Source of the DNA: Variovorax boronicumulans
Lineage (GTDB): Bacteria > Pseudomonadota > Gammaproteobacteria > Burkholderiales > Burkholderiaceae_C
NCBI RefSeq assembly: GCF_007677875.1
Contig: NZ_VEDO01000015.1
Span: 82,082 to 146,081, forward strand
Direction: 5' to 3'
DNA length: 64,000 nt
The first letter of the stretch is position 1, and each line of letters starts with the position of its first letter. The notes below the pieces were generated by a model. That model searched no databases. It was not told where the DNA came from and saw only the letters and a program-made list of their open reading frames with translations. Shown here one piece after another: positions 1-8,873 of this stretch. The position numbers and the translations under genes are program-made.

Positions 1-974
1 GCCTGCCGGCCACGCGCACGCTGGTGCGGCTGTGGACCGAGGCCCGGCCCGATCTCGTGCACATCGTGACCGAAGGGCCGCTGGGCTGGTCGGCACTGCA
101 GGCGGCGCGCCGCCTCGGCCTGCCGCTCAGTTCGGACTTCCGCACCAATTTCCAGGCCTACGGCCAGCATTACGGCCTGGGCTGGCTGCGCCGGCCGCTC
201 ACGGCCTACCTGCGCCGTTTCCACAACCGGTGCGACCTGACCATGGTGCCCACCGAGGCGCTGGCCCTGCACCTGGCCGGGCAGGGCCTGCAGCGCCTGC
301 GCGTGGTGGCGCGCGGCGTGGACGCGCAGCGCTTCGACCCCGTGCACCGCAGCGCGGCGCTGCGCGCCGTCTGGGGCGCGGACGAGCAGACGCCCGTCGT
401 GCTCCACGTGGGCCGCCTGGCGCCCGAGAAGAACCTCGGCCTGCTGCTGCAGGCGGTCCAGGCCATGCGCCGCATCGACACACGCGTGCTGCTCGTCCTG
501 GTCGGCGACGGGCCGCTGCGCGCGGAGCTGGCACAGCGCTGGGCCGGCCAGGGCGTGGTCTTCGCTGGCGCGCGCCAGGGCGACGACCTGGCCGCCCACT
601 ACGCCAGCGGCGACATCTTCCTCTTCCCGAGCGTGACCGAGACCTTCGGCAACGTCACGCCCGAGGCCATGGCCAGCGGCCTGGCGGTGCTGGCCTACGG
701 CTATGCCGCCGCCGCCAGGCTGATTGCCGACGGCGACAACGGCCTGTTGGCGCCGCTGGAGCAGCCTGCGCAGTTCATCGCCCGGGCCGAGCAGCTGGCA
801 CGCGACCCGGCGCTGGTGCAGCGGCTGCGCCGGCAGGCGCGTCCGGCGGCGCTGGCGCTGGCCTGGCCGCAGGTCGTGGCCGAGGTCGAAGCGGCCTTCG
901 ACACGCTCGTGCGCCAGGTCGGCGGTGGGCAGCGCGCGGGCCTGGACGCCCACGCCGTGGCTGGCCTGCCGTGA
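1..974 (+). CDS. GT4 family glycosyltransferase (5' end missing)
   Basis: The reading frame is open from the left edge, so the N-terminal acceptor domain is cut off. The visible part is the end of the first Rossmann domain followed by the GT-B nucleotide-sugar domain. It contains HVGRLAPEKN and the E-x7-E signature ETFGNVTPE that binds the donor sugar in GT4 enzymes. It probably transfers a sugar from a nucleotide donor to a membrane lipid or polysaccharide acceptor; the exact substrate cannot be read from sequence. The stop codon overlaps the GTG start of the next gene, also a glycosyltransferase, so the two are translationally coupled and probably act in one glycolipid pathway. The family call is firm; the role is inferred. 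Confidence 0.85.
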   Translation, partial: LPATRTLVRLWTEARPDLVHIVTEGPLGWSALQAARRLGLPLSSDFRTNFQAYGQHYGLGWLRRPLTAYLRRFHNRCDLTMVPTEALALHLAGQGLQRLRVVARGVDAQRFDPVHRSAALRAVWGADEQTPVVLHVGRLAPEKNLGLLLQAVQAMRRIDTRVLLVLVGDGPLRAELAQRWAGQGVVFAGARQGDDLAAHYASGDIFLFPSVTETFGNVTPEAMASGLAVLAYGYAAAARLIADGDNGLLAPLEQPAQFIARAEQLARDPALVQRLRRQARPAALALAWPQVVAEVEAAFDTLVRQVGGGQRAGLDAHAVAGLP

Positions 975-2113
975 GGGTCCAGCTGGTCTACCTCGATGCG
1001 GGCGGCGGCCACCGCGCCGCGGCCCAGGCGCTGATGGCGGTCTGCGCGCAGCAGCGTCGGCCCTGGCAGGTCGAGGCCATCCACCTGGTGGACCTGCTGG
1101 ATCCGCAGCAGCGGTTCCAGCGCTGCACCGGCATGGCGCCCGAGGATCTGTACAACGCGCGGCTCGCGCGCGGCTGGACGCTGGGGTTGGCGCAGGAGCT
1201 TAGGCTGCTGCAGGGCCTGATCCGCCTGGCCCACGGCCCGCTGTGCCGGCGGCTGGCCGCGCACTGGCGCGCGAGCCGGCCGGACCTCGTGGTCTCGCTG
1301 ATCCCCAACTTCAACCGCGCCCTGGGTGAGAGCGTGGCCCAGGCCCGGCCCGGCGTACCGTTCATGACGGTGATGACCGACATGGCCGACCACCCACCGC
1401 ATTTCTGGCGCGCCGAGGGCGTGGACCAGCACCTGGTCTGCGGCACGCCGCACGCGCTGGCCCAGGCCCTCGCGGCGGACCACGATGCGCGCCGGCTGCA
1501 CTTGGTCTCCGGCATGCCGTTGCACCCTGACTTCTACGCCCCGATGGCATTGGACCGCGCCGCGGAGCGGCGGGCGCTCGGCCTGCCCGAGACGCCTGTC
1601 GGTGCCGTGATGTTCGGCGGCGCCGGCTCCCTGGTGATGGAGCGCATTGCCCGCCTGCTGCCCGACACCCCGCTGATCCTGCTGTGCGGCCACCATGGCC
1701 GGCTCGCCGCGCGCCTGCGTGCGCTGGCGGCGCCGGCCCCCCGCGTGGTGCAGGGCTTCACGCGCGACGTGCGGCACTATCTCGCCCTGGCCGATTTCTT
1801 CATCGGCAAGCCCGGGCCCGCCAGCCTGAGCGAAGCCCTGCTGATGGGTTTGCCCGTGCTGACCACACGCAACGCCTTCACGATGCCCCAGGAGCGCTAC
1901 AACACACAGTGGCTCGAAGAGCAGGGACTGGGCATGGTGCTGCCGGGCTTTGCCAGCGTGGCGCCAGCTGTCCGCGCGCTGTGCGATCAGATGCCCGCCT
2001 ACCGCGCACGGGTTGCCCTGCTGCGGAACAGAGCTGTCTTCGAAGTGGCTGATTTGATGGCGAAATTGGTTCAACAAGCGCCATCCTCAGGCGATCTGCA
2101 ACTGGCTGCGTGA
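971..2113 (+). CDS. GT28/MGDG synthase-like glycosyltransferase
   Basis: A 380-residue protein with the two halves of a MurG/MGDG-synthase fold. The N-terminus has the glycine-rich acceptor motif YLDAGGGHRAA, and the C-terminal half has FIGKPGPASLSEALLMGLP, the donor-binding signature of diacylglycerol glycosyltransferases. The family transfers galactose or glucose to diacylglycerol, or GlcNAc to lipid I; this protein looks like the diacylglycerol branch rather than MurG. The GTG start at 971 overlaps the previous stop (GTGA arrangement), and the protein alignment begins just there although the frame is open further upstream. A glycolipid role, for instance replacing phospholipid under phosphate limitation, is inference. 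Confidence 0.82.
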   Translation: MRVQLVYLDAGGGHRAAAQALMAVCAQQRRPWQVEAIHLVDLLDPQQRFQRCTGMAPEDLYNARLARGWTLGLAQELRLLQGLIRLAHGPLCRRLAAHWRASRPDLVVSLIPNFNRALGESVAQARPGVPFMTVMTDMADHPPHFWRAEGVDQHLVCGTPHALAQALAADHDARRLHLVSGMPLHPDFYAPMALDRAAERRALGLPETPVGAVMFGGAGSLVMERIARLLPDTPLILLCGHHGRLAARLRALAAPAPRVVQGFTRDVRHYLALADFFIGKPGPASLSEALLMGLPVLTTRNAFTMPQERYNTQWLEEQGLGMVLPGFASVAPAVRALCDQMPAYRARVALLRNRAVFEVADLMAKLVQQAPSSGDLQLAA

Positions 2114-2213
2114 CAATGCCGTCACGAATTGGTCATTGGATTGACACAATTTTTGTGGGGTGGCCGGTGTCCAATCAGGGTTTGCGCTAGTCCCAAGCGC
2201 CAGGAAAACTCCG

Positions 2214-2564
2214 TTGAACGCCATCAAAGAAGCCAAGAAACTCATCGCCAAGGACCCCTTCAAGCCTTCCGCCAAGACCCTCGCGGACCTGGTCCTGTCC
2301 CTCGAATCCCATGAGCCCTTCCAGCTGGAACGGCTGTATGCGCTGCAACTCAGCGACTTCGACCTGGCCGTGCAGATCATCAAGGAATGGCGTCTGGACC
2401 GGTACTACGCGGGCAAGGCCAAGCTGTACGACTTCGCCATGCAGGCCAGCGCGTTGAACCAGCCCGAGCAACAGGCGGCGGCAGTGCAGCAGCAGGGCAA
2501 CACGCCGCATCCGCAGCAGGCCGGCAGCATCGCGGCCGACGCGCCGACGAACAGCCCGTCCTGA
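2214..2564 (+). CDS. Conserved small hypothetical protein
   Basis: A 116-residue soluble protein that I do not recognise as a named family. The TTG start at 2214 is chosen because AGGA lies 8 bases upstream and the protein reads naturally from there (MNAIKEAKKLIAKDP); an in-frame GTG at 2160 would add 18 residues but has no visible ribosome site. The first 80 residues are charged and helical-looking, with leucine-rich segments around LADLVLSLES and LSDFDLAVQIIKEW; the last 35 residues are Gln/Ala/Pro-rich and probably disordered. No signal peptide or membrane segment. It ends one base before the convergent CYTH-CHAD gene. Confidence 0.65.
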   Translation: MNAIKEAKKLIAKDPFKPSAKTLADLVLSLESHEPFQLERLYALQLSDFDLAVQIIKEWRLDRYYAGKAKLYDFAMQASALNQPEQQAAAVQQQGNTPHPQQAGSIAADAPTNSPS

Positions 2565-2565
2565 G

Positions 2566-4098
2566 TCAGTCCTTCTTCTTGCGCCAGAACGGCCGGGTTG
2601 CCCCGGCCATTTCCGCGAGCGCGAGAGCGGCCTGGTGCGCGCTGTGCGGCGCCCGGGCCTGCAGCCAGCCCACCGCGAACCAGGCGCTCGGCTCCTGCTC
2701 CGTCGCCGCGCGGTAGCGCTGCAGTGCCACCACCTCGTCGTAGTACGCGCCCAGGGCATCCTGGGCGGGCTCGAGCGCGCGCGTGAACTGCGCGGCACGG
2801 CGCGGCGCGAAGCAGGCCCCCACGAACTCGGCCAGGTAGCGCAGCCGCTTGAGGCGCTTGCGCAGGCTGTGGCGCGCTTCGGGTGCGAGCTTCTCGAAAC
2901 CTTCGCTCTCCTTGGCCACGCGGCGGTGCAGCCGGTCCAGCCGCTTGCGCAGGTGGCGCTGTGTGTCGTGCGGCGACAGACCCGTGCTCCGCGCTTCGGC
3001 CGCAAAGCCGACCAGTCCCACCAGAGCGGCCTGCAGGGCTGGATCGTGCAGTGCCTGTGCCGGCGTGGGCGCGTCGTCGTCCTCGGGGGGCAGCACGATG
3101 ACCGGGCCGCCCGCGGCCAGCAGCCGGGGCTGCATGAGCGCCTGCAACTGCTGGCGGTCACGCCGCGCACCGAGCACGCGGAAGGCCTGCACCAGGGGTG
3201 CCTCCCAGGCCGGCTCCAGCCCCGGGCCCAGCGGTGCCAGTTCGCGCAGCGCCGTGCGCAGCCGGCGCAGGCCGACGCGCAGCTGGTGGATCTGCTCGGC
3301 GTCCTCGCTGCCGGCGGCGATCTCGCTCGCGTTCGGCAGGATCTGCGCGAGACAGGCGCCGACCACGGCGCGCTGCACCGTGGCGCCGTCCGGGAAGTCC
3401 TTGCCCGCCGGCCACTGCGGCGCGCTGGCCTTGACCGCCGGGCGCGTGGACTGGCTGTGCGCCAGACGCAGGCCGCGTTCGGACTTGGTCACCGTGCTCA
3501 AGGTGAGTCCATGGCGCGCGACCCATTCGGTGGCCACGGCGGTGAGGTCGCGCACATCGCCTTCGAGCAATTCGAGCTCGAGCTCGCAGACCACGGCAGT
3601 GCGCGGCAGGCCGCCGTCGGGCGCGGGCGCCAGCACACGGCCCTGGTCCAGGGCCAGCTCGATGCGGCTGGCGCCGACCTGCAGCTGCAGCGTCGCGCGC
3701 CAGATGTCGGTGCCATAGACCTCCACCAGCGGCGTGCCGGCGCGGCGCAGCACATGGTCCAGGCGGCGGCCGACCGGTGTATCGGCGTGCCGGGCCGGGT
3801 CGGCCTGCAGTGCCTGCTGTGCTTTCGATGCGCGCGCCGGCCCCAGGTCCACGTTGTGCTCCAGCCGTTGCACCGGGCCGTCGCCCAGGGCCTTGGCGGT
3901 CTGCACCCAGCGCGGGCCCTCCTTGCGCAGGCGCAGCGCCACGCCGTGCGCGGCCAGGTCGCCCTGCGGGGTGTCGAAGTAGCGCGCCTGCAGGTGCGTG
4001 CGCTGGCTGCCGGGGCCGCGCAGCGCGGCCTCCAGCGCGGGCAGTGCGGCCCGTGGGATGTCGAACTTGAATTCGATCTCGGTCATGGAGGAGAACAT
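2566..4098 (-). CDS. CYTH and CHAD domain protein (inorganic triphosphatase/polyphosphate-binding type)
   Basis: A 510-residue two-domain protein. Residues 1 to about 210 form a CYTH triphosphate tunnel domain opening with the diagnostic E-x-E-x-K motif (EIEFK), followed by basic residues such as ARYFDTP and ALRLRKEG that line the tunnel. The remainder is a CHAD domain rich in conserved His, Arg and Lys (QIHQLRVGLRRLR, HSLRKRLKRLRYLAEF), a helical fold that binds polyphosphate. The layout matches E. coli YgiF, an inorganic triphosphatase. An internal Met at codon 5 is an alternative start; neither has a clear Shine-Dalgarno. It lies 9 bases downstream of the metal transporter gene on the same strand. 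Confidence 0.88.
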   Translation of the reverse strand: MFSSMTEIEFKFDIPRAALPALEAALRGPGSQRTHLQARYFDTPQGDLAAHGVALRLRKEGPRWVQTAKALGDGPVQRLEHNVDLGPARASKAQQALQADPARHADTPVGRRLDHVLRRAGTPLVEVYGTDIWRATLQLQVGASRIELALDQGRVLAPAPDGGLPRTAVVCELELELLEGDVRDLTAVATEWVARHGLTLSTVTKSERGLRLAHSQSTRPAVKASAPQWPAGKDFPDGATVQRAVVGACLAQILPNASEIAAGSEDAEQIHQLRVGLRRLRTALRELAPLGPGLEPAWEAPLVQAFRVLGARRDRQQLQALMQPRLLAAGGPVIVLPPEDDDAPTPAQALHDPALQAALVGLVGFAAEARSTGLSPHDTQRHLRKRLDRLHRRVAKESEGFEKLAPEARHSLRKRLKRLRYLAEFVGACFAPRRAAQFTRALEPAQDALGAYYDEVVALQRYRAATEQEPSAWFAVGWLQARAPHSAHQAALALAEMAGATRPFWRKKKD

Positions 4099-4107
4099 GG
4101 GGTGATG

Positions 4108-5133
4108 CTAGCGGTCGTCGTGGCCCCGAAAGGCCAGCCAGCCGGCCACCGCGGTGAAGGCCATCACCACGGCCACGAGGATCCAGAAGCCGTGGTCGTT
4201 GCCGGCCAGCGGCACGCCGCCCACGTTCATGCCGAACAGGCCGGCCAGGATGTTGATGGGCAGGGCCAGCACGGTGACCACCGTCAGCACGAACAGGCTG
4301 CGGCTGGTGCGCTCGTTGACGGCCGCCGCGATTTCTTCCTGCAGCAGCTTGATGCGTTCCTGCAGCGCAGCCATGTCGCGCAGCGCCACCGAGAACTCCT
4401 CGGTGGCCTGGCGCAGTTCGTCCACGTCGCGCTCCACCATCCAGGCCGGCGGATGCTGCAGCAGCCGGAACAGCGCGGCCGGTTCGGGCGCGAGCAGGCG
4501 CTGCAGCCGCACCAGCAGCCGGCGCAGCACGCCCAGCCGCGTGCGCTTGTGCTGCAGGCGGCCGGCCAGCAGCGCATCCTCCACCGCGTCGATGCGCCGC
4601 GTGACGCCGCGCACCACGTCGACCAGCACATCGGCCTGCGCGCGCAGCAGCCACTCCAGCAGCTCGGTGGTCGAGCGCAGCGGCTCGCCGCGCCGGATCG
4701 CGGTGCGCAGCCGGTCGACCGAGCGTAGCGGTGACTGTCGCGCCGTGACCACCAGCCGCCGGTCCACGCCGATCCACAGCGTGGCGATGTCGGACGATTC
4801 GAAAGCGAAGTCGAACTGCACGTCGTTGATGACGGCGATCAGCGCGGCCTCGTCGCGTTCCAGCCGCGTGGAGCGGTGGTCGTCGTGCAGCGTCTCGAAG
4901 AAGGATTCGGGCAGCTGCGCATGGCGCTGCAGCCAGCGCTCGGCACCGGCATGCGAGAGGTTGAAGTGCAGCCAGACGAAGCCGCTGCCCTCGCCAGGAC
5001 CGGCCAGCCACTGCGCGGCCTCGTCGGAGCCGATCGGGCAGGCCGCCGTCGCCGCCTCGAAGCGGTAGCCGCAGACCAGGCCATGCGCATCCGCGCCATA
5101 GCGGGTGGGTTCGATCGGGAGGTCGCTGTCCAT
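4108..5133 (-). CDS. CorA/ZntB family metal ion transporter
   Basis: A 341-residue protein with a large cytoplasmic alpha/beta N-terminal domain, a long helix (residues about 150-280) and two C-terminal membrane segments. The pore signature GMNVGG closes the first membrane helix (LFVLTVVTVLALPINILAGLFGMNVGG). The GMNVGG-xP form and overall length resemble ZntB, the zinc transporter branch of the CorA superfamily, more than magnesium CorA. The family forms pentameric channels in the inner membrane. Start at 5133 (MDSDLPIEP) is favoured because upstream codons are low-complexity and overlap the divergent acyl-CoA synthetase promoter region. It is followed 9 bases later by the CYTH-CHAD gene; cotranscription is likely. 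Confidence 0.85.
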   Translation of the reverse strand: MDSDLPIEPTRYGADAHGLVCGYRFEAATAACPIGSDEAAQWLAGPGEGSGFVWLHFNLSHAGAERWLQRHAQLPESFFETLHDDHRSTRLERDEAALIAVINDVQFDFAFESSDIATLWIGVDRRLVVTARQSPLRSVDRLRTAIRRGEPLRSTTELLEWLLRAQADVLVDVVRGVTRRIDAVEDALLAGRLQHKRTRLGVLRRLLVRLQRLLAPEPAALFRLLQHPPAWMVERDVDELRQATEEFSVALRDMAALQERIKLLQEEIAAAVNERTSRSLFVLTVVTVLALPINILAGLFGMNVGGVPLAGNDHGFWILVAVVMAFTAVAGWLAFRGHDDR

Positions 5134-5236
5134 GGCGTCGGGCAACCGCGCATGCTGGGCCCCGCGTGTGTCAGCTGTGTGACGGTGCGCGGTTGGCCGG
5201 AACGCGCTTGCGCCTATGCTCCCGGGCGGAGACTCC

Positions 5237-6739
5237 ATGCCCATGAACCTTGCCGTCCTGCTCGACCAGTCCGCCATCCGCCATCCCGGCCTTCCTGCCG
5301 TGTGCCTGGGCCACGAGACGCTCTGGACCTTCGCGCAGCTGCGCGAACGCGTCGCGGCCATCTCCGCGGCGCTGCACGCGCGCTGTGCGCCCGGCACGCG
5401 GGTCGCGCTGGTTTCGGAGAACCGGCCCGAGTATGTGGAGCTGCTGTTCGGCATCTGGGCCGCCGGCCTGGTGGCCGTGCCGGTCAACTACAAGCTGCAT
5501 GCGCGCGAGGTGGGGCAGATCGTCGAGGACGCGCAGGCCGCACTGCTGGTCGCCTCGCCGGGCCTGGCGCCGGCGCTGCAGGACCTGCCGTGCCCCTGCA
5601 TCGCGCTGGACGGCCCGGCCTATGCGGAGCTGCTGGCGCCGGCCGCGCTGCACATCGCGCCCGTGGGGGCCGATGCGCTGGCTTGGCTGTTCTACACCAG
5701 CGGCACCACGGGCCGCTCCAAGGGCGCCATGCTCACGCACGGCAACCTCATGGCCATGGCCGTGGCCCACCTCGCCGACATCGAGCCCGAGCTCGGCCCC
5801 CAGTGCAGCCAGTTGCACGGCGCACCCATGTCGCATGGCTCGGGCCTGTACCTGTTGCCTTCGCTGGCGCGCGGTGCGCGCCAGGTCGTGCCGGTGTCCC
5901 AGGGCTTCGACCCCGCGGAATTCCTCGCGCTGTGCGATGCGCATCCGGGCAGCGGTGCCTTCCTCGCGCCCACCATGGTGCAGCGCCTGCGCGAGGCGCT
6001 GGCCGCGCACGGCGGCCAGCGGCCGCGGCAACTGCGCTGCATCGTCTATGGCGGCGGGCCGATGTACCTGGAGGATTTGCGCAGGTCCATGGACGCCTTC
6101 GGCCCGGTGTTCGCCCAGATCTATGGCCAGGGCGAGACGCCCATGACCATCACAGGGCTCACGCGGGCAGACCACGCGCGCGGCGAGGCCGGCGAGCTGG
6201 CCTCGGTCGGCTGGCCGCGCAGCGGCACCGAGGTCGCGGTGCTCGATGCGCGGGGCCGTCCGCTGCCGGCCGGCCAGCCGGGCGAGATCGCGGTGCGCGG
6301 CGCCACCGTGATGGCCGGCTACTGGCGCAACGCCGAAGCCTCGGCGCAGGCGCTGCGCGGCGGCTGGCTGTGGACCGGCGACATCGGGGTGTTCGACGAA
6401 GCGGGCTGCCTCACGCTGCGCGACCGATCCAAGGACGTGGTGATCAGCGGCGGATCGAACATCTACCCGAGGGAGGTGGAGGAGGTGCTGCTCACGCACC
6501 CGGGTGTGGCCGAGGTCTGCGTGGTCGGCGCCCCGGATGCCGAGTGGGGCGAGGTGGTCGTCGCCCATGTCGTCGCCGCGCCTGGCGCGGCGGTCGATGC
6601 AGCCGCGCTCGACGCGCATTGCCTCGCGCACATCGCACGCTTCAAGCGGCCCAAGCGCTACGTGTTCGTCGACGCGCTGCCCAAGAACAGCTACGGCAAG
6701 GTACTCAAGCGCGCGCTGCGCGAGCCGCGCGCGGCTTGA
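5237..6739 (+). CDS. AMP-binding acyl-CoA synthetase
   Basis: A 500-residue class I adenylate-forming enzyme that activates a carboxylic acid to acyl-AMP and then acyl-CoA. The phosphate-binding loop FYTSGTTGRSKGAML is near residue 155. The adenine-binding stretch has YGQGE where most relatives have YGxTE. The hinge WTGDIGVFDEAGCLTLRDRSKD and the catalytic lysine in SYGKVLKR at the C-terminus are present. GGAG stands 5 bases before the ATG at 5237. It is alone in its direction. Substrate is unknown; long-chain, aromatic or short-chain acids are all possible. The stop abuts the convergent acidic-protein gene with no gap. Confidence 0.87.
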   Translation: MPMNLAVLLDQSAIRHPGLPAVCLGHETLWTFAQLRERVAAISAALHARCAPGTRVALVSENRPEYVELLFGIWAAGLVAVPVNYKLHAREVGQIVEDAQAALLVASPGLAPALQDLPCPCIALDGPAYAELLAPAALHIAPVGADALAWLFYTSGTTGRSKGAMLTHGNLMAMAVAHLADIEPELGPQCSQLHGAPMSHGSGLYLLPSLARGARQVVPVSQGFDPAEFLALCDAHPGSGAFLAPTMVQRLREALAAHGGQRPRQLRCIVYGGGPMYLEDLRRSMDAFGPVFAQIYGQGETPMTITGLTRADHARGEAGELASVGWPRSGTEVAVLDARGRPLPAGQPGEIAVRGATVMAGYWRNAEASAQALRGGWLWTGDIGVFDEAGCLTLRDRSKDVVISGGSNIYPREVEEVLLTHPGVAEVCVVGAPDAEWGEVVVAHVVAAPGAAVDAAALDAHCLAHIARFKRPKRYVFVDALPKNSYGKVLKRALREPRAA

Positions 6740-7129
6740 TCAGACGCGGTCGTCGTCGCCGGTGCCTTCGATCGGGTCGTCCTCGCTCTCGCCGTCTTCG
6801 CCGGCCAGGCCCGGGACCTCGTCCAGCACGTCCTGCCCAGCGCCCACGCCCGGGGTGACGATGCGGTCGGGCAGGATGTCGGCATTGGCGCGGCCGTCGT
6901 CGCCCACGGCCGAGCCGCGTTCGCCCGTGCCGGAGGCGTCGCTGTCGGAGTCGTGGTCGGTCACCACGGCGCCCCATTCGGCGGCGTTGTCGGGCGCGGT
7001 GGCCATGCGGCGCTCGCCCTGCACATCGCTGCCGCTGTCCGAGGTGTCGCTGGGCCCCAGCAGGTCCATGTCGCTGCCTTCGGGCCGGGTGGCGGGCGTC
7101 TCACCGCCCATGATGCTGCTGCGTGCCAT
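6740..7129 (-). CDS. Very acidic, probably disordered hypothetical protein
   Basis: A 129-residue protein dominated by Asp, Glu, Gly and Ser with almost no hydrophobic core, for example SDTSDSGSDVQGE, TDHDSDSDASGTGE and GDDDRV at the C-terminus. It has no signal peptide and no membrane segment. The start at 7129 is supported by GGAG about 10 bases upstream. I know similar short proteins from related proteobacteria that begin MxRSSIMGG and carry the same GPSDTSDSGSD block, but no function is established. It is divergent from the YghA-like dehydrogenase across about 200 bases, so the two may share a promoter region and a stress role; that is inference. Confidence 0.7.
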   Translation of the reverse strand: MARSSIMGGETPATRPEGSDMDLLGPSDTSDSGSDVQGERRMATAPDNAAEWGAVVTDHDSDSDASGTGERGSAVGDDGRANADILPDRIVTPGVGAGQDVLDEVPGLAGEDGESEDDPIEGTGDDDRV

Positions 7130-7332
7130 GTGTCTTTCTCCTTGGTTGGATCCTGGCATCAGCCTAGTGCGCCTGGTGGCGCGGCGCTGTAGGCCGCCAC
7201 GTCGGCAGGCGTAGGAGCTGCGCAGCATCCGGGGGCGGCGCAGCGGCTGACAAGGGCCCGCGCCGCCGTCCGAAACCACGCGCCGCCCCAGCGCCGGAGC
7301 ATGGCGGCAACCATCTTTCTCAAGGAGTTCCC

Positions 7333-8343
7333 ATGTCCCGCGACAAGCAGACACCCGATGCCCAGGAAACCGTCCGCAAGCAGCAGCGCATCCAGCGCGA
7401 ACAGGACCACCGCGACGCCGAGGCCCGCGCCCAGGCCAAGGGCCAGCCGGACGACGCCAACGAGGGCAAGAAGGCCGCCCCCGGCCCGCACCGCGAAGAG
7501 CCGGCGCCGCCCATGTCGCGCCAGCACCTGGCCAAGCCCGGGCTGGAGGCCGAGATGGCGCAGAAGCCTCGGTTTGCCGCGCCGCACTACCAGGGCAGCG
7601 GCAAGCTCGCAGGCTTCGCCACGCTCGTGACGGGCGGTGACTCGGGCATCGGCCGCGCCGTGTCCGTGCTCTATGCGCGCGAGGGCGCCGATGTGGCCAT
7701 CGTTTACCTGAACGAGCACGAGGATGCCGAACGGACCCGCGAACTCGTCGAGGCCGAAGGCGGGCGCTGCCTGCTGATCCCGGGCGATGTGAAGGATCCG
7801 GCGTTCTGCCGCGAGGCCGTGGCCAAGGCCGTGAAGGCGTTCGGAAAGCTCGACGTACTGGTCAACAACGCGGCCTTCCAGGAGCACGCCCAGGCCATCG
7901 AGGACCTCACCGAGGAGCGTTTCGACGAGACACTGCGCACCAACGTTTACGGCTACTTCCACATGGCCAAGGCGGCGGTGCCGCACCTGCGGCGCGGCGC
8001 CAGCATCGTCAACTGCGGCTCGGTCACCGGCCTGAAGGGCAGCAAGCATCTGCTGGATTACTCGGCGACCAAGGGTGCGATCCATGCGTTCACGATGTCG
8101 CTGGCGGCCAACCTCATGGACAAGGGCATCCGCGTCAACGCCGTGGCGCCGGGCCCGGTGTGGACGCCGCTGAACCCGGCCGACAAGCCGGCCGACGAGA
8201 TCGCGCAGTTCGGCGCCGGCACCGACATGGGCCGCCCGGCCCAGCCGGAGGAGATCTCGCCGGCCTTCGTGTTCCTGGCTGCGCCCTGCTGCTCCAGCTA
8301 CATCAGCGGCATCGTGCTGCCCGTCACGGGCTCGGTCGGCTGA
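7333..8343 (+). CDS. Short-chain dehydrogenase/reductase, YghA-like
   Basis: A 336-residue classical SDR. The cofactor motif TGGDSGIG is at residues 100-107, NNAA at 178-181, and the catalytic Ser230, Tyr243 and Lys247 (YSATK) are all present. The first 80 residues form a charged, probably disordered extension (KQQRIQREQDHRD and similar). This long N-terminus is typical of the YghA/GsiB-like branch, whose members reduce aldehydes with NAD(P)H and are often induced by general or osmotic stress. AAGGAG lies 6 bases before the ATG. The last 20 bases overlap the convergent phosphatase gene. Confidence 0.88.
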   Translation: MSRDKQTPDAQETVRKQQRIQREQDHRDAEARAQAKGQPDDANEGKKAAPGPHREEPAPPMSRQHLAKPGLEAEMAQKPRFAAPHYQGSGKLAGFATLVTGGDSGIGRAVSVLYAREGADVAIVYLNEHEDAERTRELVEAEGGRCLLIPGDVKDPAFCREAVAKAVKAFGKLDVLVNNAAFQEHAQAIEDLTEERFDETLRTNVYGYFHMAKAAVPHLRRGASIVNCGSVTGLKGSKHLLDYSATKGAIHAFTMSLAANLMDKGIRVNAVAPGPVWTPLNPADKPADEIAQFGAGTDMGRPAQPEEISPAFVFLAAPCCSSYISGIVLPVTGSVG

Positions 8344-8809
8344 TCCTGGCCAGCAGCCCGTCCACGCCGCGGTCGATCAGGTCGAAGGCGTGGACGAAGT
8401 CCCGCGTGCTGCCGTACCAGGGGTCGGGCACGTCCTGGCCCGCATGGCCGGGCGCGAAGTCCAGCATCAGCGCGATCTGCGCACGGGCGCCGGCAGGCGC
8501 TTGCCGCCGCAGTGCTGCGCAGTGCGCCTGTGTCATGCCGACGATCCAGTCGAAGCGCGCGAAGTCCTCGCGCCGCACCTGGCGCGCGCAGTGGTCATGG
8601 GCAGGCACGCCGCGGCGTCGGAGTTCGGCCGCTGCGCGCCGGTCGAACGGGTTGCCGCGTTCCTCGTCGGAGACCGCGGCGCTGTCGACGGCGATCTGCA
8701 GCCCGGCTGCGCGCGCCTTGTGCACGAGCAGCGCGTGGGCCGTTGGCGAGCGGCAGATGTTGCCGGTGCAGATGAAGAGAACGCTGGGAGTCTGATGGGC
8801 AGGGCGCAT
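8324..8809 (-). CDS. Low molecular weight protein-tyrosine phosphatase
   Basis: A 161-residue cytoplasmic phosphatase of normal family length. The P-loop C-x5-R-S is at residues 14-21 (CTGNICRS), carrying the nucleophilic cysteine and phosphate-binding arginine, and the general-acid aspartate is in the DPWYG motif near residue 127. The family removes phosphate from tyrosine or small aryl phosphates. The start MRPAHQTP is preferred because the fold begins immediately after it; an in-frame ATG 9 codons upstream is possible. Nothing nearby encodes a partner tyrosine kinase or capsule export system, so the target is unknown. Confidence 0.9.
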   Translation of the reverse strand: MRPAHQTPSVLFICTGNICRSPTAHALLVHKARAAGLQIAVDSAAVSDEERGNPFDRRAAAELRRRGVPAHDHCARQVRREDFARFDWIVGMTQAHCAALRRQAPAGARAQIALMLDFAPGHAGQDVPDPWYGSTRDFVHAFDLIDRGVDGLLARISRPSP

Positions 8810-8873
8810 GGCCCGATTCTCTTCATGTGCTGGCATGCTTGTGCCTGTGCGTCACCAGCAAAGGACTTTTCGC

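Noticed and set aside
2141..2146. A perfect TTGACA hexamer before the small hypothetical gene
   Set aside because: No acceptable -10 hexamer lies 16 to 18 bases downstream, so I did not call a promoter.
2635..4728. A 697-codon open frame on the plus strand opposite the CYTH-CHAD and metal transporter genes
   Set aside because: High GC content keeps antisense frames open; the sequence has no family signature and is low-complexity Arg/Ala/Gln, while the minus strand encodes two clear families.
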